From: Microbacterium hydrocarbonoxydans
GTDB lineage: Bacteria; Actinomycetota; Actinomycetes; Actinomycetales; Microbacteriaceae
Reading direction: 5' to 3'
Length of the DNA stretch: 64,000 bases
NCBI RefSeq assembly: GCF_011752045.1
Contig: NZ_JAAKXW010000002.1
Span: 186,001 to 250,000 of the forward strand
Shown: positions 1-9,229 of the stretch, in pieces
Numbering within the stretch: the first letter of the stretch is position 1
How the letters are laid out: each line of letters starts with the position of its first letter
Notes under the pieces: generated by a model
The model's input: only the letters and a program-made list of their open reading frames with translations
Databases searched by the model: none
What the model was told of the DNA's origin: nothing
Translations under genes and position numbers: made by a program

Positions 1-1
1 C

Positions 2-763
2 GGGCTCGCCGTGCAGATCGAGGAGACGGCCACCGAGCCCGAGCGCGAGAAGGAGCTGCTCTCGCGGGCCAGGGCGCACCTCGTCGACGGCCTGATCCTG
101 AACCCGGTCCGGCTCGAGGACAGCGTCCTCAAGTACGCCGACCGGCTGCCGCCGGTCGTGGTGATCGGGGAGGTGGAGCAGCACAGGGCCGACCACGTCC
201 GCATCGACAGTCGCCTGGCGGCGGCGGATGCCACGAGGCACGTTCTCGCGCGGGGTGCCCGGCGGATCGCCGTGATCGGCGCCGACGGCGATGCCTCGAT
301 CGCGACCGCGACCAGCCGCCTCCGGCTCGACGGGGTGCACGACGCGCTCCGCGAGGCCGGGGTCCCGCGGGATGCCGGACTCGAGGTGAACCGCCTGCCG
401 TGGTCGATGGCGTCGGGGGCGGATGCGGCGCGCACGCTGATCTCGCGCGGGATCGGCTTCGACGCGGTGATCGCGCTGACCGACTCGCTCGCGCTCGGCG
501 TGCTGCACGCGCTGCACGAGCACGGCATCCGCGTTCCCGATGACGTGATCGTCACGGGCTTCGACGACGTGGAGTTCTCGGACTTCACCTCGCCGTCGCT
601 CACCACGATCGCGTTCGACCGGCGGGCCTTCGCCGAGGCCGCACTCGGCCTGCTCGAGTCGCGGATGGACGATCGGACCGCTGCGCCGCGCGGCCTGACC
701 CTGTCGCACCGCCTCATCGAGCGCGCCAGTACCGCCGCCTCCCCCGCCGGATACCGTCCCTGA
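2..763 (+). CDS. LacI-family transcriptional regulator, 5' end outside window
   Basis: This is the C-terminal sensor part of a LacI/GalR repressor. The frame is open to the left edge, so the helix-turn-helix and the true start lie outside; the GTG at 11 is only an internal codon. The visible part carries the periplasmic-binding-protein-like ligand domain, with the family landmarks DGLILNP early, DAVIALTDSLALGVL in the middle and the VPDDVIVTGFDD strand before the end. It lies 184 bases upstream of a sugar ABC importer and a GH51 gene in the same direction, so it probably represses that operon in response to arabinose or an arabino-oligosaccharide (inference). The ligand cannot be read from the sequence. 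Confidence 0.85.
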   Translation, partial: GLAVQIEETATEPEREKELLSRARAHLVDGLILNPVRLEDSVLKYADRLPPVVVIGEVEQHRADHVRIDSRLAAADATRHVLARGARRIAVIGADGDASIATATSRLRLDGVHDALREAGVPRDAGLEVNRLPWSMASGADAARTLISRGIGFDAVIALTDSLALGVLHALHEHGIRVPDDVIVTGFDDVEFSDFTSPSLTTIAFDRRAFAEAALGLLESRMDDRTAAPRGLTLSHRLIERASTAASPAGYRP

Positions 764-879
764 CATCGTTCCGGTCGGCGTTCCGGCCGGTCGACGTCCG
801 CTCGTTCCGGTCGCAGTTCGTGCCGGTCTGCGCGCTCAGCACTGTGTTCAGGTGCGACCGGAGCGATTCGTTCCGATGC

Positions 880-908
880 TTGCGTCACGGATTACCACGA
901 TGTAATGA
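880..908 (+). promoter_or_regulatory. candidate promoter with inverted-repeat operator
   Basis: TTGCGT (880-885) and TAATGA (903-908) are 17 bases apart and could be -35 and -10 boxes. Inside lies the inverted repeat ATTAC-N6-GTAAT (891-906), a plausible repressor site for the LacI protein encoded just upstream. It serves the importer gene at 948. The rest of the 764-947 gap shows only degenerate TTCCGGTCG-like repeats. Confidence 0.4.
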
Positions 909-947
909 TGGGTGGCGCCCCCGACCGCAGTCACGAAGGAGTGACGG

Positions 948-2294
948 ATGACGCCCCCGACAAGACACCTCGATCTGTCTCGAAGGCAGTTCCTGGCCGC
1001 CGCCTCCCTGGCCGCCGGCACGGCCGTGCTCGCGGGCTGCGCGCCCGGCGCGACCCCCGGCTCCGGCCCGCAGACGCTGCAGTTCTGGCACCTGCTCTCC
1101 GGCGGAGACGGGGTGACCATGTCGCAGCTGCTGCAGAACGCGAACGACGCGCAGAGCGCATACCGCATCCGCCCCACCGTCCTCGCCTGGGGCACTCCGT
1201 ACTACACGAAGCTCGCGATGGCGGGTGCCGGCGGACGCGCTCCCGACGTCGCCGTCATGCACGCCACCCGCACGGTCGGCTGGGCGCCGGGCGGCCTGCT
1301 CGACCCGTGGGATCTCGACCGGCTCGCCGAGCTCGGCGTCGACGCCTCGACCTTCCCCGCGCCGATCTGGGAGAAGGGGTTCGTGGGCGAGGACATGTAC
1401 AGCATCGCGCTGGACGCCCACCCGTTCGTGGCGATGTTCAACACCGACATCTGCGACGCGGCCGGGGTGCTCGACAGCGACGGACGGCTCGCGGAGACCG
1501 CCTCTCCCGAGGAGTTCGTCGAGCAGCTGCGCGCGATCGGCAGCCAGGCCGGCGGGCACGCCCTCTCCTACGGCTACCTCGGCGACGGAGCGCAGATGTG
1601 GCGGCTGTTCTACACGCTGTACTCGCAGCATGGGGCGCCGATCGAGCTCCCCGCCGGCGGTCCCGCGGTGATCGACAAGGATGCGGCCGTCGAATCGCTG
1701 TCGTTCGTGCGCACCCTCCTCGACGGGGAGATCGCCGCGACGCAGGCCGACTACGGCACGGCGGTGGCGGAGTTCGCCACCGGGCAGAGCGGGATGCTGT
1801 TCACCGGCGTCTGGGAGCTGCGAACGATGCAGAACGCGAAGCTCCCCTTCGACGCCACCATGATCCCGACGCTCTACGGCACCCCGGCCGTGTACGCCGA
1901 CTCGCACTCCTTCGTCCTGCCTCACCAGACGAACGCCGACCCGGTGCGGCGCGACCTCACGTACCGCTTCGTCGCCGACATGCTCAAGGGCTCGTTCGGC
2001 TGGGCCGAGGCGGGGCACGTGCCCGCGTTCCTCCCGGTGACCGAGTCGTCCGAGTACGACGACCTCCTCCCCCAGGCGCACTACGCGGAAGCCGCGAAGC
2101 ACGTCGTCTACGACCCCACCGCCTGGTTCACCGGCTCCGGCTCCAACTTCCAGGGCGAGTTCGGCGCGGCCGTCCAGGGCGTGCTGCTGAACGGAGACGA
2201 TCCGGCGGCGGCCATCGACCGCTTCGAGCGCCGGGTGAACACCTTCCTCCGCCAGCCGAACCCCGCCGACCCCGAAGGGACGTTCGAGTCATGA
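948..2294 (+). CDS. ABC sugar importer, substrate-binding lipoprotein
   Basis: Family 1 extracellular solute-binding protein of a carbohydrate ABC importer, 448 residues, a normal length. The N-terminus has a twin-arginine-like SRRQF at residues 11-15, a hydrophobic stretch and the lipobox LAGC with Cys31, so it should be exported and anchored to the outer face of the membrane. The start is fixed by an AAGGAG ribosome site (936-941) six bases before the ATG. Its stop overlaps the next start as ATGA, so the two are translationally coupled. Followed by two permeases and a GH51 enzyme, it most likely binds arabinose-containing oligosaccharides (inference from context). Confidence 0.92.
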   Translation: MTPPTRHLDLSRRQFLAAASLAAGTAVLAGCAPGATPGSGPQTLQFWHLLSGGDGVTMSQLLQNANDAQSAYRIRPTVLAWGTPYYTKLAMAGAGGRAPDVAVMHATRTVGWAPGGLLDPWDLDRLAELGVDASTFPAPIWEKGFVGEDMYSIALDAHPFVAMFNTDICDAAGVLDSDGRLAETASPEEFVEQLRAIGSQAGGHALSYGYLGDGAQMWRLFYTLYSQHGAPIELPAGGPAVIDKDAAVESLSFVRTLLDGEIAATQADYGTAVAEFATGQSGMLFTGVWELRTMQNAKLPFDATMIPTLYGTPAVYADSHSFVLPHQTNADPVRRDLTYRFVADMLKGSFGWAEAGHVPAFLPVTESSEYDDLLPQAHYAEAAKHVVYDPTAWFTGSGSNFQGEFGAAVQGVLLNGDDPAAAIDRFERRVNTFLRQPNPADPEGTFES

Positions 2295-3232
2295 CGCTCA
2301 CGGCCACCTCCACCCGCGCGATCGTCACCGGCACGGCATCCGCTCGCCCCGTCCGACGCTCCGGCGGCCGCGAGCAGCTCGTCAGCTGGGCGTTCCTCGC
2401 GCCGTTCCTGCTCGCCTTCGTGCTGTTCCTCGTCTGGCCGATCGTGCACGGCGTCATCCTCAGCTTCACCGACCAGTCCCTCACCGGCGCCGGCGGCGGC
2501 TTCGTCGGGTTCGCGAACTACGCCGAAGCGCTCGGCGACCCGGTGATGTGGCAGTCGCTGTGGAACACCGTCTGGTTCACGCTGCTGTCCACCGTCCCGC
2601 TGGTCGCGATCGCCCTCCTGATGGCGGCGCTCGTCGACCGGGGCCTTCCCGGCCAGTGGCTGTGGCGGCTGTCGTTCTTCATGCCGTACCTGCTCGCCTC
2701 GACGGTGATCTCACAGATCTGGGTGTGGATCTTCAACCCGCAGATCGGCGCCGCGAACAACATCCTGAAGGCGCTCGGTCTCGAGCCGCTCGCGTGGCTG
2801 CAGAACCCCGAGACCAACATGATGTCCATCGTCATCGCGACGGTGTGGTGGACGGTCGGCTTCAACTTCCTGCTGTACCTCGCCGCGATGCAGAACATCC
2901 CGCCGCAGCAGTACGAGGCGGCTTCCCTCGACGGGGCAGGCTCCTGGCGCCAGTTCTGGTCGATCACGCTCCCCCAGCTGGGACCGGCCACCGTGCTCAT
3001 CCTGATCCTGCAGATCCTCGCCTCGCTGAAGCTGTTCGACCAGGCGTACCAGATGCTCGGCGGGGTCGCCAGCGACACCACCCGATCGATCGTCCAGTAC
3101 ATCTACGAGGCCGGATTCGTGAGCTACCGCTTCGGGTACTCGGCCGCCATCTCGTACGTGTTCTTCGCGCTCATCGTCATCGTGGGCGTCGTGCAGGCGC
3201 TGATCACGCGCCGCCGGAAGGAGCAGCTGTGA
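2291..3232 (+). CDS. ABC sugar importer, permease 1 (MalF type)
   Basis: Integral membrane permease of 313 residues with about six predicted helices. The cytoplasmic loop signature EAASLDGAG that docks the ATPase lies about two thirds along. The ATG at 2291 overlaps the stop of the binding-protein gene (ATGA), and its own stop overlaps the following permease start (TGATG). It pairs with the next protein to form the channel. No ATPase gene is found in this operon or anywhere in the window, so the importer must borrow a shared ATPase of the MsiK/MsmK kind (inference). Confidence 0.9.
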   Translation: MTLTATSTRAIVTGTASARPVRRSGGREQLVSWAFLAPFLLAFVLFLVWPIVHGVILSFTDQSLTGAGGGFVGFANYAEALGDPVMWQSLWNTVWFTLLSTVPLVAIALLMAALVDRGLPGQWLWRLSFFMPYLLASTVISQIWVWIFNPQIGAANNILKALGLEPLAWLQNPETNMMSIVIATVWWTVGFNFLLYLAAMQNIPPQQYEAASLDGAGSWRQFWSITLPQLGPATVLILILQILASLKLFDQAYQMLGGVASDTTRSIVQYIYEAGFVSYRFGYSAAISYVFFALIVIVGVVQALITRRRKEQL

Positions 3233-4131
3233 TGTCCACCGCCACCCTCACCGAGACGCTCGTCACGTCGAAGCCGCCACGTGCCGCGCGCATGCCGGGC
3301 CAGAAGCCGTTCGCCCCGCTCCGGGTCGCCGCCTTCGTCGTGCTGCTCCTGCTCGCCATCGGCTGGCTGCTGCCGTTCCTGTGGGCGGTCGCGACCGCCT
3401 TCAAGACCGAGACGGATGCCGCCTCCGGCGACCCGTCGTGGATCGGCGCCTCCGGGCCGACGACCGAGGCGTTCGCCGCGATCCTCTCGCAGGGGAACGT
3501 CTACACGTGGGCGTTCAACAGCCTCTGGACGTCGGTCGCCGTCACGCTGATCACGCTGGCGATCTCGGCGCTGGCGGCCTATGCGCTGTCGCGCATGGAC
3601 TTCACCGGACGCCGCTGGCTGTTCGCCGTGATCATCGCGTCGATCGTCGTGCCGCCGCAGGTGCTGATCATCCCGCTCTTCTACGAGATGCTCGCGTTCA
3701 ACCTGATCGACACCTACTGGGGCCTGATCCTGCCGCAGGTGGTGGCGCCGGCGATGGTCTTCATCCTGAAGCGGTTCTTCGACGCGATCCCGATCGAGCT
3801 CGAAGACGCGGCCAGGGTCGACGGCGCAGGGCGTCTGCGGATCTTCTGGTCCATCGTGCTGCCGCTGTCGCGTCCGATCCTCGCCTCCGTCGCGATCTTC
3901 GTGTTCATCGGCGCGTGGAACAACTTCCTCTGGCCGTTCCTCGTCATCAACGACACGACGCTGATGACGCTGCCGGTCGGGCTGCAGACCGTGATCAGCG
4001 CCTACGGCGTGCAGTACGCACAGGTCATGGCCCAGGCCGTGCTCGCAGCGCTCCCGCTCATCATCGTCTTCATCGTCTTCCAGAAGCAGATCGTCAAGGG
4101 CGTCGCCACCAGCGGCTTCGGCGGCCAGTAG
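3232..4131 (+). CDS. ABC sugar importer, permease 2 (MalG type)
   Basis: Second membrane subunit, 299 residues, MalG/AraQ-like. It has a charged N-terminal tail, a first helix near residue 35, and the ATPase-docking loop EDAARVDGAG in the second half. The start ATG overlaps the previous stop by one base. The next gene begins 31 bases downstream after a good ribosome site, so all four genes look co-transcribed. Confidence 0.9.
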   Translation: MSTATLTETLVTSKPPRAARMPGQKPFAPLRVAAFVVLLLLAIGWLLPFLWAVATAFKTETDAASGDPSWIGASGPTTEAFAAILSQGNVYTWAFNSLWTSVAVTLITLAISALAAYALSRMDFTGRRWLFAVIIASIVVPPQVLIIPLFYEMLAFNLIDTYWGLILPQVVAPAMVFILKRFFDAIPIELEDAARVDGAGRLRIFWSIVLPLSRPILASVAIFVFIGAWNNFLWPFLVINDTTLMTLPVGLQTVISAYGVQYAQVMAQAVLAALPLIIVFIVFQKQIVKGVATSGFGGQ

Positions 4132-4162
4132 ACACCCCTTCCATCCCCCGACAAGGAGAACC

Positions 4163-5686
4163 ATGGCTCAGGCCCGCATCACCATCGACCGCGACTTCAC
4201 CATCGCCGACGTCCCCCGGAGACTCTTCGGATCCTTCGTCGAGCACATGGGGCGCTGCGTGTACACCGGCATCTACGAGCCGGGGCACCCGCAGGCCGAT
4301 GAGCGCGGCTTCCGGCGCGACGTGCTGGAGCTCGTGCGCGAGATGGGCCCGACGGTGATCCGGTACCCCGGCGGCAACTTCGTGTCGGGGTACCGCTGGG
4401 AGGACGGCGTCGGCCCCGTCGCCGACCGCCCCCGGCGCATCGACGGCGCCTGGCACACGATCGAGACCAACGCCTTCGGGCTGCACGAGTTCGTCGACTG
4501 GGCGCGCGAGGCCGAGGTCGAGGTCATGGAGGCGATCAACCTCGGCACCCGCGGCGTCGAGGAGGCGCGCGCGCTCGTCGAGTACGCGAACCACCCCGGC
4601 GGCACGTACTGGTCGGACCTGCGCCGGCGCAACGGCGCCGAGGACCCGTTCGGCATCAAGCTGTGGTGCCTCGGCAACGAGCTCGACGGGCCCTGGCAGA
4701 TCGGCCACAAGACCGCGGCCGAGTACGGCCGGCTCGCACAGGAGACCGCGAAGGCGATGAAGCTGGTCGACGACTCGATCGAGCTCGTCGCGGTCGGCTC
4801 CTCGAACCGCGGCATGCCGACCTTCGGCACCTGGGAGCACACCGTGCTCACGCACGCCTACGAGGAGGTCGACTTCATCTCCATGCACGCGTACTACCGC
4901 GAGCTCGACGGCGACGCCGAGTCGTTCCTCGCCGAAGCGGTGGAGATGGACGCCTTCATCGACGGGGTGATCGCCACGATCGACGCCGTCAAGGCCGCGG
5001 GCAAGCACACGAAGCAGGTCAACATCTCCTTCGACGAGTGGAACGTCTGGGACTTCGACCGGTACAACGACGAGGAGGAGGCCGCGATCGCCGCGGCCGG
5101 CTGGCGGGAGCATCCGCGCCTCATCGAGGACACCTACAACGTGACGGATGCCGTCGTCGTCGGCACCTTCCTGAACAGCCTGCTGCGCCACGGCGACCGC
5201 GTGCACATCGCGAACCAGGCGCAGCTCGTGAACGTGATCGCGCCGATCCGATCGGAGCAGGGCGGCCCGGCCTGGCGGCAGACCAGCTTCTGGCCCTTCG
5301 AGCGGATGGCGCGGCTCGCCCGCGGCCGCATCCTGCAGCTCGCCGTGTCGGCCTCGCAGATCGGCACGAAGCAGTACGGGGACGTCGACTCGGTCGACGC
5401 CGCCGCCACCTTCGACGAGGAGACCGGGCGCGTGGTGCTGTTCGTGGCGAACCGGTCGCTGGAGTCGGCGAACGACCTCACGGTCGACCTCCGCGGCTTC
5501 GGCGACCTGGCGGTGGCGAACGCCGAGACGCTGACGATCCCCGAGGGCGGCGACCGCTTCACGGCGAACCTGGAGACGACGCCGGATGCCGTGCACATGG
5601 TGCCGCTCGTCGCGGCCGAGGTCGTCGACGGCTCGGTGCGCGCCACGCTCCCCGCGCTGTCCTGGTCGGTGATCGAGCTCGCCTGA
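4163..5686 (+). CDS. GH51 alpha-L-arabinofuranosidase (cytosolic)
   Basis: Retaining exo-acting alpha-L-arabinofuranosidase that would release arabinose from imported arabino-oligosaccharides. It has 507 residues, the usual single-module length, with a TIM barrel followed by a C-terminal beta domain from about residue 390. The acid/base is Glu173 in CLGNELDG and the nucleophile is Glu292 in FDEWN. The substrate loop IRYPGGNFVSGYRWEDG is intact. No signal peptide, so it acts in the cytosol. AAGGAG lies just before the ATG. It is the last gene of the first importer operon. A paralogue with identically placed catalytic residues lies at 9229-10728. Confidence 0.95.
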   Translation: MAQARITIDRDFTIADVPRRLFGSFVEHMGRCVYTGIYEPGHPQADERGFRRDVLELVREMGPTVIRYPGGNFVSGYRWEDGVGPVADRPRRIDGAWHTIETNAFGLHEFVDWAREAEVEVMEAINLGTRGVEEARALVEYANHPGGTYWSDLRRRNGAEDPFGIKLWCLGNELDGPWQIGHKTAAEYGRLAQETAKAMKLVDDSIELVAVGSSNRGMPTFGTWEHTVLTHAYEEVDFISMHAYYRELDGDAESFLAEAVEMDAFIDGVIATIDAVKAAGKHTKQVNISFDEWNVWDFDRYNDEEEAAIAAAGWREHPRLIEDTYNVTDAVVVGTFLNSLLRHGDRVHIANQAQLVNVIAPIRSEQGGPAWRQTSFWPFERMARLARGRILQLAVSASQIGTKQYGDVDSVDAAATFDEETGRVVLFVANRSLESANDLTVDLRGFGDLAVANAETLTIPEGGDRFTANLETTPDAVHMVPLVAAEVVDGSVRATLPALSWSVIELA

Positions 5687-5720
5687 AGCGCTCCGCCCTC
5701 CGCTGGGGAGGAGAACGCAC

Positions 5721-5778
5721 GCTCGGGCTGAGGGTATCCGGGGATTCCTCCTCCGGAGCGCGCGTCCTCAGCCCGAAG
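5721..5778. terminator. bidirectional hairpin between convergent genes
   Basis: CGGGCTGAGG (5724-5733) pairs perfectly with CCTCAGCCCG (5766-5775). It lies between the convergent GH51 and GH127/146 genes and its right arm includes the stop codon of the latter. There is no clear T run, so the mechanism is not certain. Confidence 0.6.
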
Positions 5779-8188
5779 CGCGCGGACCGCGGAGGGTGCG
5801 GACGCCGTAGACGCCCCCGACCGGGCTGTCACCGGTGCTCTGGAAGCGCACGGTTGCCACGGGGATCCGACGGCCGGCCGCGTCGAGGGCGAACCCGCCG
5901 TGCTGGTCGCGCTTGAACCCGCCCGCGGCGAGGACGGCGGCCGGGATCTCGACGACACGCTCGTAGAGCACTCCGTCCCCGTGCCCGTCCTCGAGCACCT
6001 CGCGGCGCAGCAGCGTGCCGTTCACGAGCACGTCGAAGCGGCGCCCGGCGTCCGCACCGCTGTACGTCACGCCGAGGACCGTGCCGGCCGGGTCGGCGAT
6101 GAGGTCGTACTCGAAGAACGCCCCGGCATCCGCCGATGCCTCGCGGTACTGCGCGCCGCCGCGCACGCCCACCGTCGAGTGCAGGAAGCGGTGGTTCTTG
6201 TCGGCCTCGGAGTTGTTGTTGTCGAAGGAGGTCAGCGCGTCGAGCGTGCGGTCGTCGGCCGAAGCGCGCGCTGTCGATCCGCTCGCGACGAGCGTGACGT
6301 ACGTCGCATACCGGGCGCCGTAGAGGCTGTAGTAGGGCTGCCATGTCCAGGTCGCGGCATCCGGATCCACGTCGCGCATCGCGAAGCGCAGGGAGCGGAT
6401 GCCGTCGGCGCCCACCGCATCCTCCAGCCGCACGAGGTGCTCGCGGACGAGGTCGCGCCAGGCCTTCGGGTCGTCGACGACGACCTCCCCGGTGAGCGAC
6501 GGGTCTGGCACGCCCATCTGCACGAGCACTCCCGCCTCGTAGCTCGCCTCGACGTTCTCGCGGCTGAGCTCGGCGGCCAGGAGCACCGGCCCGTAGCGGA
6601 AGGCGACCCAGTCGGGGTTCTCGGTGCCGGCGGACACGCGCACCTCGGCGGGGATCGTGTACTCGACGACGTCTCCGTCCCCGACCTCCACGGCGAGGTG
6701 GCCGGCTTCGGGGTCGAGCGCGCGCCGGGAGCCGTTCACGGAGAGCGACGGCGACCCGGCGGTCCACGACGGCACGCGCAGCCGGAGGGTCACCGGGGCG
6801 GCGAGCCCTCCGCCGTCGAGGCTCTGCACCTCGATGCGGACGGTGTCCTCCACGGGGATGTCGGCGGTCTGCACGAGGAGCAGGTTGCGCGCGGCGTCGC
6901 GCAGCGTGCTGGAGCGGAACTGGTTGACGGTCACGGCATCCGGGGAGAGGGCGTAGATGCCGTCGCCGAGCTTCGTGAAGCTCTCGACGCCGGTGCCGTG
7001 GTCGCACCAGAACTGGTCGAACGGCCGCCCGAACACCTTCGCGTAGCCGGCGCGCTGCGGCTGGAAGTACGTCACCATCCCGGTCTCGGGGTTCTGCGAG
7101 GCCAGGATGCTGTTGAGGAAGGTCGACTCGTCGTAGTCGGCGTAGGTCACGTCCCCGGTGAGGGCGAGCAGCGCGCGGGACAGCTTGAGCATGTTGTACT
7201 CGTTGCACCCCTCCGCGGTGGAGTTCTCGCCGTAGCCGGTGGTGGTGCCGCTGTGCGCTCGCGCATACAGGGTGCCGGGGGCGTGGAAGTGCTCCGACTG
7301 GCTGTTCGCGCCGTTGGCGTAGGTGTGCGCGTCCACGACGATGCGCCAGAAGTTCTCGGCGGCAGCGCGGTACGTCTCCAGCTCTGCGCGCTCCTCGGCG
7401 GGCAGATCGGGCTCGGCGGCGAGCACCGTGTACCGGGTGAGGGCCCCGACGAGCTTCGGGATGGTGGTGTTCGCGTGCCGGCCGGCCAGCACGTCCTCAC
7501 CCGCGGCGAGGCTGCGGAACAGGTCGGTCTCGTCGAAGCGCTCGGCGGCCCGCTTGTGCACGGGGTCGCCGGTGATCGCGTACAGCCGGTAGAGCGCCTC
7601 GTTCATGCCGCCGTACTCGGTGTCGAGGATGGTCTGCGGGTCGTCGAGCGATCCGGCGTAGCGCTCGACCCAGGCGGCGAAGCGGGATGCCACCCCGAGC
7701 GCGGTCTCCGCGACGTCTCCCGGCGCGTACCGGTGCGCGTCGAGGAGGCCGGCGAGCACCTTGTGCAGGTTGTAGAAGGGCACGAGCAGTCCGTCGCCGC
7801 CGGCGGGGAGCAGACCGATCGGGAAGGCCGAGACGTATCCGGCTGCATCCGGATCGGCGTCCGCGTAGGCGCGCTGGCAGCGGTCGAGCCCGTTCACGGC
7901 GATCTCGAGGCGCGCGAGCAGCTCCTCGTCTCCGGTCGTGGCCCACGCCTGCGCGAGCGCGGAGATCACATGGCCGAAGAAGTGACCTTGGAAGCGGGTG
8001 CCCTCCTCGCGCTCCCATCCTCCGTAGCCCTCGTCTGTGAGCGGTTCGAGGCCGGCGTTGCGGTAGAAGGAGTACAGCAGGCGCTCGGGATCGAGCTCGA
8101 GCAGGTAGGCGATCGTCTTCGCCTGCGCGTTGCGGAGGTACGGGTCCGTGACCGTGACGTCTTCCAGGCGAGCGGATGCCGTGCGCAT
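5768..8188 (-). CDS. GH127/GH146 family beta-L-arabinofuranosidase
   Basis: Large (806 residues) DUF1680-type glycoside hydrolase, expected to remove terminal beta-L-arabinofuranose in the cytosol, as no signal peptide is seen. The (alpha/alpha)6 catalytic part carries the family motif EGCNEYNMLKL (Glu326, Cys328) and the nucleophile region FWCDHGTG with Cys395. The tail from about residue 600 looks like the beta-sandwich modules found on GH146 members. Oddity: families GH127/146 usually show two adjacent cysteines in the second motif (one the nucleophile, both near zinc); here the second is Asp396. AAGGAG precedes the ATG. It is the last gene of the arabinan operon, separated from its neighbour by 45 bases holding a palindrome. 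Confidence 0.88.
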   Translation of the reverse strand: MRTASARLEDVTVTDPYLRNAQAKTIAYLLELDPERLLYSFYRNAGLEPLTDEGYGGWEREEGTRFQGHFFGHVISALAQAWATTGDEELLARLEIAVNGLDRCQRAYADADPDAAGYVSAFPIGLLPAGGDGLLVPFYNLHKVLAGLLDAHRYAPGDVAETALGVASRFAAWVERYAGSLDDPQTILDTEYGGMNEALYRLYAITGDPVHKRAAERFDETDLFRSLAAGEDVLAGRHANTTIPKLVGALTRYTVLAAEPDLPAEERAELETYRAAAENFWRIVVDAHTYANGANSQSEHFHAPGTLYARAHSGTTTGYGENSTAEGCNEYNMLKLSRALLALTGDVTYADYDESTFLNSILASQNPETGMVTYFQPQRAGYAKVFGRPFDQFWCDHGTGVESFTKLGDGIYALSPDAVTVNQFRSSTLRDAARNLLLVQTADIPVEDTVRIEVQSLDGGGLAAPVTLRLRVPSWTAGSPSLSVNGSRRALDPEAGHLAVEVGDGDVVEYTIPAEVRVSAGTENPDWVAFRYGPVLLAAELSRENVEASYEAGVLVQMGVPDPSLTGEVVVDDPKAWRDLVREHLVRLEDAVGADGIRSLRFAMRDVDPDAATWTWQPYYSLYGARYATYVTLVASGSTARASADDRTLDALTSFDNNNSEADKNHRFLHSTVGVRGGAQYREASADAGAFFEYDLIADPAGTVLGVTYSGADAGRRFDVLVNGTLLRREVLEDGHGDGVLYERVVEIPAAVLAAGGFKRDQHGGFALDAAGRRIPVATVRFQSTGDSPVGGVYGVRTLRGPRASG

Positions 8189-8205
8189 GAAGCTCCTTCG
8201 ATTCC

Positions 8206-8217
8206 GTGACCGGTCAC
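8206..8217. promoter_or_regulatory. 12-base perfect palindrome GTGACCGGTCAC
   Basis: A perfect palindrome in the 45-base gap upstream of the GH127/146 start, inside an otherwise tightly packed operon. It could be an operator for an internal promoter. I found no second copy in the window. Confidence 0.4.
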
Positions 8218-8233
8218 AGCCTACGCGCTGTGC

Positions 8234-9229
8234 TCAGGTTCCGGAAGGCCACTCGACCGCGGGCCATCCGTCGCGCCAGGTGATCGGCAGGATGCCGAGG
8301 GTCGGCACGCCGTCGGCCGCGCCGTCGTAGAAGTGGAAGGCGAGCAGGTCGCCGGACGTCGACTGACCGCCGGGACCGATCCGGTCGCCCTCGCCGGACA
8401 GCACGACCGTGCCGCCGTCGTCGAGCAGCGCGCCGCCGTCGGCATCCAGGTACGGGCCGGTCACCGCCCTCGACCGCCCGACGACGATCTCGTAGGTGCT
8501 GTCGACGCCCTTGCAGCAGAGGTTCCGCGACACGAACAGGTAGTACCAGCCGTCGCGCGGCACGATGTACGGCGCCTCGATGGCGTTCTCCAGGAGTCCG
8601 CGGTCGGCGATCAGCACGGGCTCTCCGCCGGCAGCCGGCATCCCGCTCGGCCACTCCAGCGGCACGATATGGATGCCGGAGAAGAACGATCCGAACGCCA
8701 TCCAGGGCGCGCCGTCCTCGTCCTCGACGACCCCGGCATCGATCGCGTTGAAGTCGGTGCCCTCCGAGGCGATGACCGCGCCGCGGTCGACCCACTCGTA
8801 CCCCGGGTCCTCCGGGTCGAGCGTCGTGTTCGTCGCCAGCGCGATCACCGACCTGTTGCTGCCGAACGTGGACGCCGAGTAGTAGAGGTACCAGGTGCCG
8901 TCGTGCTCGTACAGGTCCGGCGCCCAGAGGTTGTCGACGCCGGGCACCGCCTCGGCGAGCCACTGCGGCTTCGAAGCCCAGACCTCGCCGGCGTACTCCC
9001 AGCTCGCCCCGTCGTCGGACCGGCGGATCTGGATGTTGCCGTCGCCGATCTGCCCGTTGCCCGTCGAGTACACGAAGTGCCCGTCGTCGGTCGCGACGTA
9101 GGCGGGGTCGTGCACGAACACGTCGCCCGAGAGCTCGGGCGCCGCCGGCACGACGGCCCCGCACCCGGCCAGCGCCGCCGCGGCGAGGAGTGCGGCGACA
9201 GCGCCTGCCAGGCGCCGGACGATGCCCAT
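8234..9229 (-). CDS. GH43 lipoprotein, probable endo-/exo-arabinanase
   Basis: Five-bladed beta-propeller glycoside hydrolase of family 43, exported and lipid-anchored: hydrophobic leader with lipobox LAGC, Cys23. The three GH43 acidic residues are visible: general base Asp41 in VHDPAY, pKa-tuning Asp164 in NAIDAG, and acid Glu218 in NAIEAPY. Its 331 residues cover only the propeller. The motifs LWAPDLY and YYSASTFGSNRS resemble arabinanases that cut alpha-1,5-arabinan at the cell surface. Its ATG overlaps the GH51 stop (TGATG), so the two are coupled. The exact bond specificity is inferred. Confidence 0.85.
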   Translation of the reverse strand: MGIVRRLAGAVAALLAAAALAGCGAVVPAAPELSGDVFVHDPAYVATDDGHFVYSTGNGQIGDGNIQIRRSDDGASWEYAGEVWASKPQWLAEAVPGVDNLWAPDLYEHDGTWYLYYSASTFGSNRSVIALATNTTLDPEDPGYEWVDRGAVIASEGTDFNAIDAGVVEDEDGAPWMAFGSFFSGIHIVPLEWPSGMPAAGGEPVLIADRGLLENAIEAPYIVPRDGWYYLFVSRNLCCKGVDSTYEIVVGRSRAVTGPYLDADGGALLDDGGTVVLSGEGDRIGPGGQSTSGDLLAFHFYDGAADGVPTLGILPITWRDGWPAVEWPSGT

